Below, in pieces: positions 14,357 through 22,449 of a DNA stretch of 23,934 bases. Within the stretch, counting starts at the first letter, position 1; each line of letters starts with the position of its first letter. The stretch is taken from positions 1-23,934 of the IMG/VR virus record IMGVR_UViG_3300023174_000628, one strand, 5' to 3'. The DNA comes from a virus. The notes below the pieces were generated by a model, which was not told the DNA's origin, searched no databases, and saw only the letters and a list, made by a program, of their open reading frames with translations. A program made the translations under genes and the position numbers.

Positions 14357-15855
14357 CTGCTAAACAGAGCGACTATGCTGTGTTCCTTCCGGCTATCTCT
14401 AGCTTCTATGCTGGATACATTGGTCGCGAGCGTCACGGAGTGGGATTAGATCCTGGCCGCCTGCCCAAGGGTATTGGTGACATGGAAGCCATGAACTGGC
14501 TGAATCCGCAAAAGGCCTTGTTCCCTTATCGTTGGAGCCTGTATTCAGCAGGCCATGCCAACTTAGACTTGGCCAAGTTTGATGCCAAAGAAGATATGAT
14601 CCGCAACAGAGATCCCAACACCATCATGTTGGCTGACTCAGGCGGATTCCAGATCGCCAAAGGTGTGTGGCCCGGACGCTGGGCCGACCCCACAGATAAA
14701 AAATCTGAGCAACAGAGAGAAAAAGTTCTCAAATGGCAGATGGGCATATCCACTTATGGCATGACCATGGATATTCCTACCTGGACATTCCGCGATCCTG
14801 TGGCTGCCAAAGCATCAGGTATTCACAGCTATGAAGATGCTGTCACAGCCACACAATACAACAACGAGTTTTGGATTGCCAATCGCTTTGGCGACACCAA
14901 AATCTTGAACGTATTGCAAGGTGGTAATCATGCTGAAGCTGATCATTGGTATGATCTTATGAAACACTATTCAGATCCCAACAAGTACCCAAACAAGCAT
15001 TTCAATGGTTGGGGCATGGGTGGACAGAACATGTGCGATGTACACTTGGTTCTCAAACGTCTTGTACATTTGATCCACGACGGATTATTGGAACGAGGCA
15101 TACACGATTGGATGCACTTCTTGGGCACATCAAAACTGGAATGGGCTGTGCTACTCACAGATATCCAACGTGCTGTTCGGAAATATCATAACTCTAACTT
15201 CACTATTTCTTTTGATTGCGCATCGCCGTTCTTGGCCACAGCCAATGGACAAATCTATACACAGTTAAGAACTGCCAATCGCGGCAAGTGGTCATACATG
15301 ATGAGTCCCACAGCCGATAACAAAAAGTATGCCACAGATTCACGATCATTCCGAGATGCTGTGCTACAAGATGGCATCCATGATGTGTTTGAAGATTCGC
15401 CGATTTCAGCAAGGATGTCCATTCAAGATGTCTGTATCTACAAGCCAGGTGATCTCAACAAGATCGGAAAAGAAGGTCGCACATCTTGGGACTCGTTCTC
15501 CTATGCGTTGATGATGGGGCACAATGTTTGGCATCATATCCGAGCAGTGCAAGAAGCCAATCGACGCTACGATGCCGGCGAATCTCCGGACATGATGGTA
15601 CACCCAATCAACCCAGATTTTGATGTGCGTCCGCTGATAGATCGAGTATTTGCCGCACAAGATCGCCAAAAGAGCTTGGCCATAATCGATGAGTATGCTA
15701 CAATATGGGAAAGAGTAGTGGGCACACGAGGCTTTACCGGAAAACGTGCTACCAATGCTCATACCATGTTTAACAGTTTGTTTGAAGTCGAAGACGAAGA
15801 ATCACAGACCGAAGAGTTTGATACAACCTTATTAGACCAACTCGAATCTCAATGA
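14332..15855 (+). CDS. tRNA-guanine transglycosylase-family protein, DpdA-like candidate
   Basis: A 507-aa protein with the landmarks of TGT enzymes, which swap guanine for a 7-deazaguanine base. DSGGFQ is at 102-107, with the conserved substrate-side Asp102. MDIPTW (146-151) offers a second Asp, and VLQGG (194-198) matches the TGT VQGG loop. GWGMGG (226-231) and HFLGTSK (262-268) match the later barrel loops. SFDCASPF (293-300) supplies Asp295 in the place of the nucleophile. Only three cysteines occur, none arranged CxCxxC, so the TGT zinc site is absent. Phage DpdA proteins of this superfamily insert preQ0-type bases into DNA, and the surrounding genes suit DNA modification better than tRNA modification, but this is inference. 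No Shine-Dalgarno is obvious at the ATG. The stop overlaps the next gene by four bases. Confidence 0.75.
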   Translation: MVREQDDLTAKQSDYAVFLPAISSFYAGYIGRERHGVGLDPGRLPKGIGDMEAMNWLNPQKALFPYRWSLYSAGHANLDLAKFDAKEDMIRNRDPNTIMLADSGGFQIAKGVWPGRWADPTDKKSEQQREKVLKWQMGISTYGMTMDIPTWTFRDPVAAKASGIHSYEDAVTATQYNNEFWIANRFGDTKILNVLQGGNHAEADHWYDLMKHYSDPNKYPNKHFNGWGMGGQNMCDVHLVLKRLVHLIHDGLLERGIHDWMHFLGTSKLEWAVLLTDIQRAVRKYHNSNFTISFDCASPFLATANGQIYTQLRTANRGKWSYMMSPTADNKKYATDSRSFRDAVLQDGIHDVFEDSPISARMSIQDVCIYKPGDLNKIGKEGRTSWDSFSYALMMGHNVWHHIRAVQEANRRYDAGESPDMMVHPINPDFDVRPLIDRVFAAQDRQKSLAIIDEYATIWERVVGTRGFTGKRATNAHTMFNSLFEVEDEESQTEEFDTTLLDQLESQ

Positions 15856-16241
15856 AACCAGAACTAGATGCACAGTTGTGCCAAAACTATCCCAAGATAT
15901 TTGCTGATCGAAATCGGCCAATGACTGAAACTGCCATGTGCTGGGGATTTGAACACGGCGATGGGTGGTTTAACATCATCAATCAACTGTGCGGAAACAT
16001 CCAACATCATGTCGATTGGCGAGCCAAACAAGGGCATGCAGTACCTCAGGTGATAGCAGAACAAGTCAAAGAAAAGTTTGGCACACTACGTTTTTACTAT
16101 CGTGGCGGCGACGATGTCATCGATGGCATGGTGCGTATGGCTGAAGCTATGTCGGGTGTGACCTGCGATATCTGCGGTGCGCCCGGCGAAAGAGGTGGGC
16201 AAGGTTGGATCACTACACGTTGCGAAACTCACAGGAAATAA
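15852..16241 (+). CDS. Conserved phage protein with C-terminal zinc-ribbon-like motif
   Basis: A 129-aa protein of a type that I recall from other phages, without known function. The N-terminal half holds AMCWGFEHGDGWFNII (29-44) and a helix with LCGNIQHHVDW (47-57). The middle has a VPQVIAEQVKEKFGTLRFYY segment (64-83). The C-terminus has C105-x2-C108, then C124-x2-H127, a likely zinc knuckle. Its start overlaps the transglycosylase stop by four bases, so the two should be co-translated and could work together. Nucleic-acid or protein contact through the zinc motif is plausible but not shown. Confidence 0.7.
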   Translation: MKPELDAQLCQNYPKIFADRNRPMTETAMCWGFEHGDGWFNIINQLCGNIQHHVDWRAKQGHAVPQVIAEQVKEKFGTLRFYYRGGDDVIDGMVRMAEAMSGVTCDICGAPGERGGQGWITTRCETHRK

Positions 16242-16242
16242 C

Positions 16243-16758
16243 ATGGATAGACCCGGGCACGAAGCTGTGAAATTCTTTATTGGTTCTGAAGTAGAACATA
16301 CTCCAGCGTTTGGACTCAAAACTTTGTTTGTAGTGGGGGTGCAAGATGCCACCACTATAATGCAACAAGCCCAGTTCCATAAATGCCGTCATATTTACTT
16401 TGGGGCCAATCAAAGTTTTCCTAAGTTAGCTACCAATGATGCTGATGCATGGCGTGTGTGGGAACGCATGATACAAGATTGTCTCGAAGCTGGGTACCTT
16501 TGCACATTAGACATTGATGTTTCTTGTGCAGAAGGACTGCTAGAGAGTTATCTAGTAGAGCATACTGATTTCATTCCTATGATTTCTGTCAAGATTCCTT
16601 ACATACGACAGTTTGGATACAATGCCACACTCAAGATCGATGACAAAGACTTCCGAGCAACCAACCCCGGAGTATGGTGCCATAGTTTGCACGATTTACA
16701 AAAAAGATCAGTGTTCACTGACTGGTCTAAATATACCCAAGACAAGGCGTTAGACTAA
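16243..16758 (+). CDS. Conserved T4-like phage hypothetical protein
   Basis: A 171-aa alpha/beta protein. Visible segments are GHEAVKFFIGSEVEHTPAFG near the start, LFVVGVQD (strand and loop), HIYFGANQSFP, and LCTLDIDVS. The second half holds FIPMISVKIPYI and YNATLKIDDKDFRATNPGVW. The regular strand-loop pattern suggests a single enzyme-like domain, perhaps a TIM-barrel fragment or a Rossmann-like fold. I recall similar proteins in T4-like cyanophages but not a function. I chose the ATG at 16243, one base after the upstream stop; an in-frame ATG at 16177 would overlap the upstream gene by 65 bases. Confidence 0.65.
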   Translation: MDRPGHEAVKFFIGSEVEHTPAFGLKTLFVVGVQDATTIMQQAQFHKCRHIYFGANQSFPKLATNDADAWRVWERMIQDCLEAGYLCTLDIDVSCAEGLLESYLVEHTDFIPMISVKIPYIRQFGYNATLKIDDKDFRATNPGVWCHSLHDLQKRSVFTDWSKYTQDKALD

Positions 16759-16759
16759 C

Positions 16760-17275
16760 ATGGCAAAACTATATCGCATCACACCTTTGGAAAAGAAATC
16801 TGTAGAGTATTTTGTTGACGTTTTTGAACGCAAGCCAGATGGAAGTATTCGAGGATTCCAAGTCACAGAAACCTGGCGTTGGGGACAAGCCTTTAGAGAG
16901 CTTGATGATCCTGTGTATGACATGGAAGTAGATAAGGTACATTGCCGTCCAGAGATTGGTTGGGGTTGCGAGCTAGATGACCTGTGTGCTGTGTGGGTCG
17001 AGTTTGATGACGACTTTACCGAAGAAGAGCAAGCTGAGATTAGAGCACTTCTAGAATGGGAGACCGAGGATGAAGATGGTCGTTGTGGTACAGCCTGGCT
17101 CTATGATGGAGATCACAACTGGGAAATCGAAGACGATCATGTGGCCATTTTAGGCCCGGTAAAGATTGACCTTGTTGATGAAGATAGTTATAATGAAGTT
17201 ATAGAAGAAAATGTACAACCCACTAAGTTAGAACCATCAACCAGCTGGCCATTCCAACCCAAGGAAACACAATGA
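16760..17275 (+). CDS. Acidic conserved phage protein
   Basis: A 171-aa, very acidic protein of unknown function. It starts with MAKLYRITPLEKKSVEYF, continues with RGFQVTETWRWGQAFREL (about 31-48) and GWGCELDDLCAVWVEFDDD (about 67-85), then an Asp/Glu-rich stretch with GTAWLYDGDHNWEIEDDH (about 110-127). The acidic surface is like that of DNA mimics, though this is only suggestive. The C-terminus is Pro/Thr-rich and likely flexible. It starts one base after the previous stop, and its stop overlaps the next gene. A strong promoter-like sequence lies in its last 110 bases. Confidence 0.65.
   Translation: MAKLYRITPLEKKSVEYFVDVFERKPDGSIRGFQVTETWRWGQAFRELDDPVYDMEVDKVHCRPEIGWGCELDDLCAVWVEFDDDFTEEEQAEIRALLEWETEDEDGRCGTAWLYDGDHNWEIEDDHVAILGPVKIDLVDEDSYNEVIEENVQPTKLEPSTSWPFQPKETQ
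17166..17194 (+). promoter_or_regulatory. Near-consensus sigma70-type promoter upstream of the QueD-like gene
   Basis: TTGACC (17166-17171), a 17-base spacer and TATAAT (17189-17194) differ from consensus at one base. The site is in the end of the acidic protein gene. Transcription from about 17201 would first read the 75-aa gene and then the QueD-like gene. Confidence 0.6.
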
Positions 17276-17499
17276 ACGACGTTAAAGAACTAGCAGAACA
17301 GGCGATTTATCGTGCTCAACACTTGCAAGAGTTTACAGTCTTGCGTGACGAAAATGACATGATCTTAAGTGGAACCATACGCTATGATATCAGTCATAGA
17401 CCTGGCACACCATATCGTATCACAGTACCAGCCATGAATCAAGACGAAGCTGAGGCTCGTGTTGATGCTTGGATCGAAGAAATGAGGAATGCAGGATGA
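17272..17499 (+). CDS. Small hypothetical protein (75 aa)
   Basis: A 75-aa protein. A first helix (about residues 3-20) is followed by three strands around LRDENDMILSGTIRYDIS and TPYRITVPAMN, and it ends in an acidic helix (QDEAEARVDAWIEEMR). This helix-strands-helix layout is compact and plausible as a real small domain, but no family is recognised. The ATG overlaps the upstream stop by four bases and the TGA overlaps the next ATG by four. It is the first full gene behind the promoter at 17166 and is co-translated with the QueD-like gene. Confidence 0.6.
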   Translation: MNDVKELAEQAIYRAQHLQEFTVLRDENDMILSGTIRYDISHRPGTPYRITVPAMNQDEAEARVDAWIEEMRNAG

Positions 17500-17945
17500 T
17501 TGCCGCTGAAAGAGAAACAGTTGACCGGATCATGCAAAGTGCAGACCGCAAGATTTGGGTCACACTACGTAAAGAAGGTATCCATAAATATCCTGCGGCG
17601 CTGACTGATCCTGCGCTGGCCACAGGAGATGAATATGATGTATCGTTTTTGGGTTATCCTCATCGCCACATCTTTCATTTCAGGGTGTGGATCGATGTGT
17701 TCCATAATGACAGGGACATCGAGTTCATCCAGTTCAAACGATGGATCGAGTCGCTGTATAATGGTCAAGGTTCCATTCTGAGCCTTGACTATAAGTCTTG
17801 CGAGATGATCGCAGACGATCTGTATCTACAAATAGCAGGCCGTTACCCAGGCCGTGCTGTGTGGATTGAAGTGGCCGAAGATGGTGAGAACGGCTGCCTC
17901 ATCAAATATGAAACTCACCGTCCCTATAATTCAATCGTTATTTAA
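17496..17945 (+). CDS. QueD/PTPS-like T-fold protein
   Basis: A 149-aa protein resembling 6-pyruvoyl/6-carboxy-tetrahydropterin synthases (PTPS, QueD), which act on dihydroneopterin triphosphate. His30 (GIHKYP) plus His56 and His58 (PHRHIFHF) match the three zinc ligands, and the 26-residue gap is close to the 25 in mammalian PTPS. The strand FRVWIDVF then IEFIQFKRWIESL (75-87) matches the strand-plus-DF/LK helix of the family. CEMIADDLY (102-110), with Glu103, matches the TSE helix, and IEVAEDGENG (124-133), with Glu128, matches the final VxVxE strand. The catalytic Cys four residues before the HxH pair is Leu52 here, so the chemistry may differ. I chose the ATG overlapping the previous stop. 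The gene fits 7-deazaguanine synthesis with the TGT/DpdA-like gene upstream. Confidence 0.5.
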   Translation: MIAAERETVDRIMQSADRKIWVTLRKEGIHKYPAALTDPALATGDEYDVSFLGYPHRHIFHFRVWIDVFHNDRDIEFIQFKRWIESLYNGQGSILSLDYKSCEMIADDLYLQIAGRYPGRAVWIEVAEDGENGCLIKYETHRPYNSIVI

Positions 17946-17956
17946 AGGAAACTAAC

Positions 17957-18229
17957 ATGGGTCGTACCCTGTTTAAACCTAATCCCCGTAGCCGTCAGGT
18001 CTGGGAAGACCTTGACAAATATCTCAACTTCTGTGTGGACTATGGCTATCGCTATGATCCAGCAGATCTCTACAACAACAGGAGCTATCCTTTCCAGCAG
18101 TTCCGTAAACTGGAAGCAGGTAAAGAGCCCAAGGACATGTGGTCCGAGGATGCTCGTCGTTTCGCAGGATGGCGACCTGATTTCAAACGTGAGGATCGTA
18201 GGCCTTATCGAGGTCCTCGACCAGAGTAA
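17957..18229 (+). CDS. Small basic hypothetical protein (90 aa)
   Basis: A 90-aa basic protein rich in Arg, Tyr, Asp and Trp. A helix around RSRQVWEDLDKYLNFCVDYG (12-31) is followed by RYDPADLYNN and a disordered Pro/Arg-rich tail (REDRRPYRGPRPE). AAAGGAA lies upstream of the ATG and is a good Shine-Dalgarno. The basic tail may contact nucleic acid or a protein partner. No family is recognised. It is separated from its neighbours by 11 and three bases. Confidence 0.65.
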   Translation: MGRTLFKPNPRSRQVWEDLDKYLNFCVDYGYRYDPADLYNNRSYPFQQFRKLEAGKEPKDMWSEDARRFAGWRPDFKREDRRPYRGPRPE

Positions 18230-18232
18230 GAC

Positions 18233-18901
18233 ATGAAAGACCAGCCTGCAGAAATCAAAGTCTCTGAAAACTTGACCTGGGAATCAGCACGGGTAGACAG
18301 TTTTTTACAAGACCTTGACTGCGGGCCACCACAACCCGTAAAAAACTTTATACCGCAATGGTATCGAGATTTACGAGGTGACTTGAGAACCTATCGCGAT
18401 GATGATTGGAGATACAACCATACAGCAAGGTACTGTAAAGGTCTGCAAGGACTTCGTAACATAGGTTGGACCATACCACTGCCAGTTGACATTACAAGTG
18501 AACAGAATGTTATAAGTCGCAAAATAGCAGTTCCCGAAATGTTGTATGGCACTATGTGGAACGAAAAACACAGCAACGGAGATCCTATCTGGGATTTAAC
18601 TGTTGTGTTTTGGCCTTGGAGAGCAAGATTGACCAAGGGATGGCAGATGATGACTTCTGCATATCATTTAGATTGGTCGCCCGATTGGTTTAGTTTCGCT
18701 GGCATGCCTCTGGCCAACTACAGCGTCAACCCAGATAAGAACGGCATAGGTAACATGTATCAGTGGGAGCAACCACTAGACACAGAACACTATGACTATT
18801 ATAATATAGAAACTGTGCATGCCTTTCGATGCGGCACTTTTATACCAAAAGATACTGTGACTTTTAGTTTAGTAATAATACCACCAGAAGGAAATCAATG
18901 A
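18233..18901 (+). CDS. Conserved phage-type hypothetical protein, Trp-rich
   Basis: A 222-aa protein without signal or membrane segment. Characteristic stretches are VKNFIPQWYRDLRGD (about 36-50), RYCKGLQGLRNIGWTIPLP (about 66-84), DLTVVFWPWRARLTKGWQMM (about 121-140) and a C-terminal PKDTVTFSLVIIPP strand pair. The order KxxIPxWYR, then C..L, then IPLP is one I have seen in phage proteins of unknown function (a DUF6065-like layout, not certain). The many exposed Trp and Tyr residues are typical of sugar or polypeptide binding. Its stop overlaps the glycosyltransferase gene by four bases, linking it to carbohydrate functions. Confidence 0.6.
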   Translation: MKDQPAEIKVSENLTWESARVDSFLQDLDCGPPQPVKNFIPQWYRDLRGDLRTYRDDDWRYNHTARYCKGLQGLRNIGWTIPLPVDITSEQNVISRKIAVPEMLYGTMWNEKHSNGDPIWDLTVVFWPWRARLTKGWQMMTSAYHLDWSPDWFSFAGMPLANYSVNPDKNGIGNMYQWEQPLDTEHYDYYNIETVHAFRCGTFIPKDTVTFSLVIIPPEGNQ

Positions 18902-20103
18902 GAAAACTATTTTACATGGGGCTTGAGTCGTATGAGGCCCGCTATACATTACAACTCACAGAGTGGAATCGGCGTGTGTTTGAACGTCGTGGGCTCGACG
19001 TAGTTTATGTGCCCGGATCTACTATTGACAACACACAGGCTATATCGGTCGGCCAAGTGCTAGACGCACATGGACGTAGTTATTTTTCGATGAGCCAGAT
19101 GATGAATCTGGTACAGATAATGCGTAATGGAGAGGTCACCAATGAAGATGTCATTTATTTCGAAGATATGTTCCAGCCCGGCATCGAGAGTCTACCTTAC
19201 ATTATGGACCAGATCCCTGCAAATGCTCGTCCTCGTGTTTATGTTCGCTGTCTTGCTCAATCCATTGATCCTGATGATTTCGTACATGTATGGGGTATGG
19301 CGAAATGGATGGGACTCTACGAACAAATGGTTAATGAGTTTGTTACAGGAGTTCTCGCCACGAACGAAGAGATGGTTGCTCATATGCGGATTGCTGGATG
19401 GGGTGCTCCTATATACAATATTAGTGGCCTAGCATTTGGCAAAGCAGAAGTTCTTGAACGCATCGGTGGCGCACAGAACATCAAGCCATTTGATCAACGC
19501 AAAATGCGTGTGTGTTTTGCCGCTCGCTTCGATCAAGAGAAACAACCTGGCTTCTTCATGGACTTGGTCGAAATGTATCATGCACAAGGACGTCATAAGA
19601 ACGTTGAGTTTGCTGTGTTCCAAGGCGGCCCGTTGCGTTCCAACAATCCGGAATATATACAACGTGCTCGGTCAATGGAGGCGTCAGGCCAGCTCAAAGT
19701 TTATGAAAACTTAAAGAAAAATGATTATTATAATCTGGTCAACGATAGCCGTGTGCTTTTTAACTGTGCTTTACAGGATTGGGTATCTAACACAGTATCT
19801 GAAGCCGATACTCTTGGTTGTAACGTGCTATATCCTGCTTATCGCAGTTTTCCTGAAACCTTTGCAGACGATCCGAACAGGCTCTATGTACCCTGGTCAA
19901 TCGATGATGCATTTACCAAGCTAGAGCTCCTGCTGTATGAGCCTCATCACAACATGGGCCTGATCTCCGACTGGAACAACGGCACGATAGATCGTGTCGT
20001 GGATATCCTAGAAGGCAAAGGCGAGAGTTGGAATCGTGCAGGCAATCGTTACAGAGATTATGTGAGCCAAGCTAAGTATCATGTGAGAAAAATTGAGGGG
20101 TAA
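18898..20103 (+). CDS. Glycosyltransferase, GT-B/GT4-like
   Basis: A 401-aa glycosyltransferase of the two-domain GT-B type. The N-terminal domain holds acceptor-side strands (FYMGLE at the start, LDVVYVPG near 34-41, DVIYFEDMFQPG near 84-95). The second domain begins with MRVCFAARFDQEKQPGFFM (about 203-221), the usual AR-(x)-KG/QPG helix of GT4-like enzymes, and continues with FAVFQGG and LKVYENLKKNDYYNLVN. The donor-site loop WVSNTVSEADTLGCNVLYPA (about 297-316) corresponds to the ExxxxG region. There is no membrane segment, so it acts in the cytoplasm. It is followed one base later by galE, which points to a galactose- or glucose-type donor. The acceptor may be DNA, a virion protein or a host surface glycan. 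Confidence 0.8.
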   Translation: MRKLFYMGLESYEARYTLQLTEWNRRVFERRGLDVVYVPGSTIDNTQAISVGQVLDAHGRSYFSMSQMMNLVQIMRNGEVTNEDVIYFEDMFQPGIESLPYIMDQIPANARPRVYVRCLAQSIDPDDFVHVWGMAKWMGLYEQMVNEFVTGVLATNEEMVAHMRIAGWGAPIYNISGLAFGKAEVLERIGGAQNIKPFDQRKMRVCFAARFDQEKQPGFFMDLVEMYHAQGRHKNVEFAVFQGGPLRSNNPEYIQRARSMEASGQLKVYENLKKNDYYNLVNDSRVLFNCALQDWVSNTVSEADTLGCNVLYPAYRSFPETFADDPNRLYVPWSIDDAFTKLELLLYEPHHNMGLISDWNNGTIDRVVDILEGKGESWNRAGNRYRDYVSQAKYHVRKIEG

Positions 20104-20104
20104 T

Positions 20105-21061
20105 ATGAGCACAATAGTTGTTACAGGATCCAGCGGATTCATCGGAGGAGAAACTCTGCTAAAACTGGCCGACAAAGGTCATGAGGTTATTGCCATTGAT
20201 CTTGACACACCTTGGATGGAAGTGTTGAATAATTCTACATATTTCCATCAAGATGATTTTGCCAGCCAAGACAGTTTAGATCTAATCAAGAGCTACAAAC
20301 CGACTGCCATCATTCATTGTGCTGGCACAAGTTTGGTTGGTCCCAGCATGACCAAGCCAAGAAACTACTACGACAATAACTTTGTAAAAACCAAGAAGCT
20401 GTTGGACTTCATGATCGACAACGGTATGACCAATACACGTTTGATCTTTAGTTCCAGTGCGGCTGTATACGGAGATCCGGTAATGACTCCTTGCTCCGAA
20501 GCAGATCCGCCGTTGCCTATCAGTCCTTACGGCGAAAGTAAATGGATGATCGAGAGCATGTTAAAAAGTTATCATGCGGCCTATGGCATTGACTATGTGG
20601 CATTCAGGTACTTCAATGCCTGCGGAGCAGACAGCAAAAAACGTCATGGTCAAAACAGTCATGCCACACATATCATTGCCAAAGTCTTGCAAGGTATACG
20701 TCGCAAGAACGATTTTGTATTGAATGGTACTAACTATCCCACTCCTGACGGTACCTGTATCCGAGATTATATCCACGTAGAAGACATTGCCGATGCACAC
20801 ATCATGGCTATGGATCGTGCATTGGTCCCGACAGACATCTACAATCTAGGGTCAGGCACTGGACATAGCAACCGTCAGATCATTGATCTGGCATTGAAAA
20901 TCACTGGTCAACCACTTAATGTTGTCGAAGGATCAACACGACCCGGAGACCCAGCTGTGCTTACAGCCAGTGCAGAAAAGTTTACCCAACAGTCAGGGTG
21001 GGTTCCTAAATATAATCTTGAAGAAATAATCACTCATGCATGGGCCTGGTACAATAAGTAA
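20105..21061 (+). CDS. galE: UDP-glucose 4-epimerase-like SDR enzyme
   Basis: A 318-aa extended short-chain dehydrogenase of the GalE type, which interconverts UDP-glucose and UDP-galactose or related nucleotide sugars. The NAD-binding GSSGFIG motif is at 8-14. FSSSAAVYG (115-123) supplies the catalytic Ser/Thr, and the YGESK motif (Tyr142, Lys146) supplies the active-site pair. The RDYIHVEDIADAH segment (about 221-233) is typical of GalE. Length is normal. I chose the ATG at 20105 because GAGGGG lies just upstream; the in-frame TTG at 20093 is less likely. It lies between the glycosyltransferase and radical SAM genes, and would supply or convert the sugar donor for the former. NDP-sugar substrate is not certain. 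Confidence 0.9.
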   Translation: MSTIVVTGSSGFIGGETLLKLADKGHEVIAIDLDTPWMEVLNNSTYFHQDDFASQDSLDLIKSYKPTAIIHCAGTSLVGPSMTKPRNYYDNNFVKTKKLLDFMIDNGMTNTRLIFSSSAAVYGDPVMTPCSEADPPLPISPYGESKWMIESMLKSYHAAYGIDYVAFRYFNACGADSKKRHGQNSHATHIIAKVLQGIRRKNDFVLNGTNYPTPDGTCIRDYIHVEDIADAHIMAMDRALVPTDIYNLGSGTGHSNRQIIDLALKITGQPLNVVEGSTRPGDPAVLTASAEKFTQQSGWVPKYNLEEIITHAWAWYNK

Positions 21062-21064
21062 TCG

Positions 21065-22093
21065 ATGTATCACTCAGCAGAACTCGTACATTGGATGCGC
21101 AATCGAGATACCAAGGCCATACTTCCGGCGCAGGTAGACATTGATTTAACCAACATTTGCAATCAAGACTGCTATTACTGTAACAGTGCCGACCATAGAG
21201 CCACAGCACCAGTACAGAAAAAATACATAGAATACATCGAACTCCTAGACAAAGTGTCTACCTGGAGATCACACAGCCCCAACAGTTATGGTACTACACA
21301 TACCATAACCTATGCCGGCGGCGGAGAGCCCACGGTACTAAGTGGATATGAACATGTAATAGAGCATACCATTGACCTGGGATTCCTTGCTTCCATCACT
21401 ACCAATGGATCCAAACTAGATCGGTTATTAGACAGCGTGCCTGTAAGCAAACTGCAAAAGCTGGCTTGGATAGGTGTTGACATCGATGCCGGCACCGAAG
21501 ACCTGTATGAAAAGATACGCAGGAGTTTGACATCTAAAAGTCTGTTTAACAGAGTAAAAGAAAATGCTCGAGAACTTATCTCCGCTGGTGTGAATGTAGA
21601 TTTCAAATGTTTGATCAATCCCTACAATGACAATCAACAAGCCATTGACGATTTGTTTGATTATGTCAAACAAGTACAAGGTCGTATGTTGTACTTCCGA
21701 CCAGTGATCTACAATAACCAAGCACACCCTATCACTGACCTACTGAAATCTTGGATCTCTCAGGCCAGCCAACGCACCGGTATTCCTTATTGGATCAACG
21801 AAAACAAAACACAGCCTCGGCAATACAAGCGTTGTCATCAGATGTATCACTTTCCTGTGTTCTGTGCCGAAGGTTATATCTATGTGTGTTGCGACAACAA
21901 AGGCAATCCTGCATTCAGTATCGGTCGCTGGGATCAAGGTGACTTTAGAGACCTATGGTTGAGCTCAAGACATCATGACATCTATGAAAAAACCAATGTG
22001 TCGCTGTGCAAACCTTGCAGGCCCAACCCAACTAACAACGACATACAGTCTATAATAGATACACCTAAAACCATCGAGCAACTATATCTATGA
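21065..22093 (+). CDS. Radical SAM enzyme with SPASM-like C-terminus
   Basis: A 342-aa radical SAM protein. C32-x3-C36-x2-C39 binds the [4Fe-4S] cluster that cleaves SAM, and GGGEPT (85-90) is the SAM-binding GGEP motif. ITTNG (111-115) follows on the next strand. The C-terminal part has Cys257, Cys267, Cys275, Cys276, Cys315 and Cys318 in the order typical of SPASM/twitch domains, which hold one or two extra clusters and occur in peptide- and sugar-modifying enzymes. The GYIYVCCDNKGN segment and the DLW motif are characteristic. This is not QueE, which lacks such a C-terminal cluster domain. Substrate unknown; neighbours suggest a nucleotide-sugar or a glycosylated product. It follows galE after three bases and overlaps the next start by four. 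Confidence 0.85.
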   Translation: MYHSAELVHWMRNRDTKAILPAQVDIDLTNICNQDCYYCNSADHRATAPVQKKYIEYIELLDKVSTWRSHSPNSYGTTHTITYAGGGEPTVLSGYEHVIEHTIDLGFLASITTNGSKLDRLLDSVPVSKLQKLAWIGVDIDAGTEDLYEKIRRSLTSKSLFNRVKENARELISAGVNVDFKCLINPYNDNQQAIDDLFDYVKQVQGRMLYFRPVIYNNQAHPITDLLKSWISQASQRTGIPYWINENKTQPRQYKRCHQMYHFPVFCAEGYIYVCCDNKGNPAFSIGRWDQGDFRDLWLSSRHHDIYEKTNVSLCKPCRPNPTNNDIQSIIDTPKTIEQLYL

Positions 22094-22449
22094 CTCCACA
22101 GTTTCCTATTATTGAACTACTAGATCGATTGGCCATAGCCAGAGTCAAGCATCACCGCATTGGGAACAATCAAGTCGAGCTTGATTTTTACTATAACCAG
22201 GCCAAGCATTTGGACCTATCTTTGGTAGCAGGAGAGCTGATCAATCTACAACAGATCCATAATGAAATCTGGGAACTAGAAAAAGAACTCAAAAGCGGTC
22301 GAGAGAACGAACTGCCGCTTGAGGAAATCGGGCGTCGTGCTATCAAAATAAGAGACTGGAACAACAAACGGGTCAGCATCAAAAATGTCATGGCTGAAAA
22401 ACTGTCTTGTCCAGTGAGAGAAATCAAGAAAGATCACTTGTCAGAATGA
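22090..22449 (+). CDS. Small helical protein of unknown function
   Basis: A 119-aa, all-helical, charged protein. It starts IIELLDRLAIARVKHHR (residues 7-23), has a central INLQQIHNEIWELEKELKSG helix (about 51-70) and ends in EEIGRRAIKIRDWNNKR (about 77-93). I recall such proteins next to glycosyltransferase and sugar-modification genes, but not their function. A helper or scaffolding role for a neighbouring enzyme would fit. The ATG overlaps the radical SAM stop by four bases, and the TGA overlaps the 2OG oxygenase start by four. Confidence 0.6.
   Translation: MTPQFPIIELLDRLAIARVKHHRIGNNQVELDFYYNQAKHLDLSLVAGELINLQQIHNEIWELEKELKSGRENELPLEEIGRRAIKIRDWNNKRVSIKNVMAEKLSCPVREIKKDHLSE

Noticed and set aside
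15009-15511. Short + strand frames inside the TGT-like gene
   Set aside because: Out-of-frame shadows with no ribosome site and unlikely composition.
16726-16733. TCTAAATA resembling a late promoter before the acidic protein gene
   Set aside because: Inside a coding frame and differing from consensus; at this AT content such octamers are expected by chance.
17583-17590. CATAAATA resembling a T4 late promoter
   Set aside because: It codes for the His-Lys-Tyr of the predicted zinc-ligand motif inside the QueD-like gene, so coding constraint explains it and no gene start follows closely.
18484-18514. TTGACA followed by TATAAG as a promoter for the glycosyltransferase
   Set aside because: The spacer would be 19 bases and the -10 imperfect; not distinguishable from chance.
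21065-22093. Radical SAM protein as QueE
   Set aside because: It has a SPASM-like C-terminal Cys domain and is longer than QueE; the two do not match.
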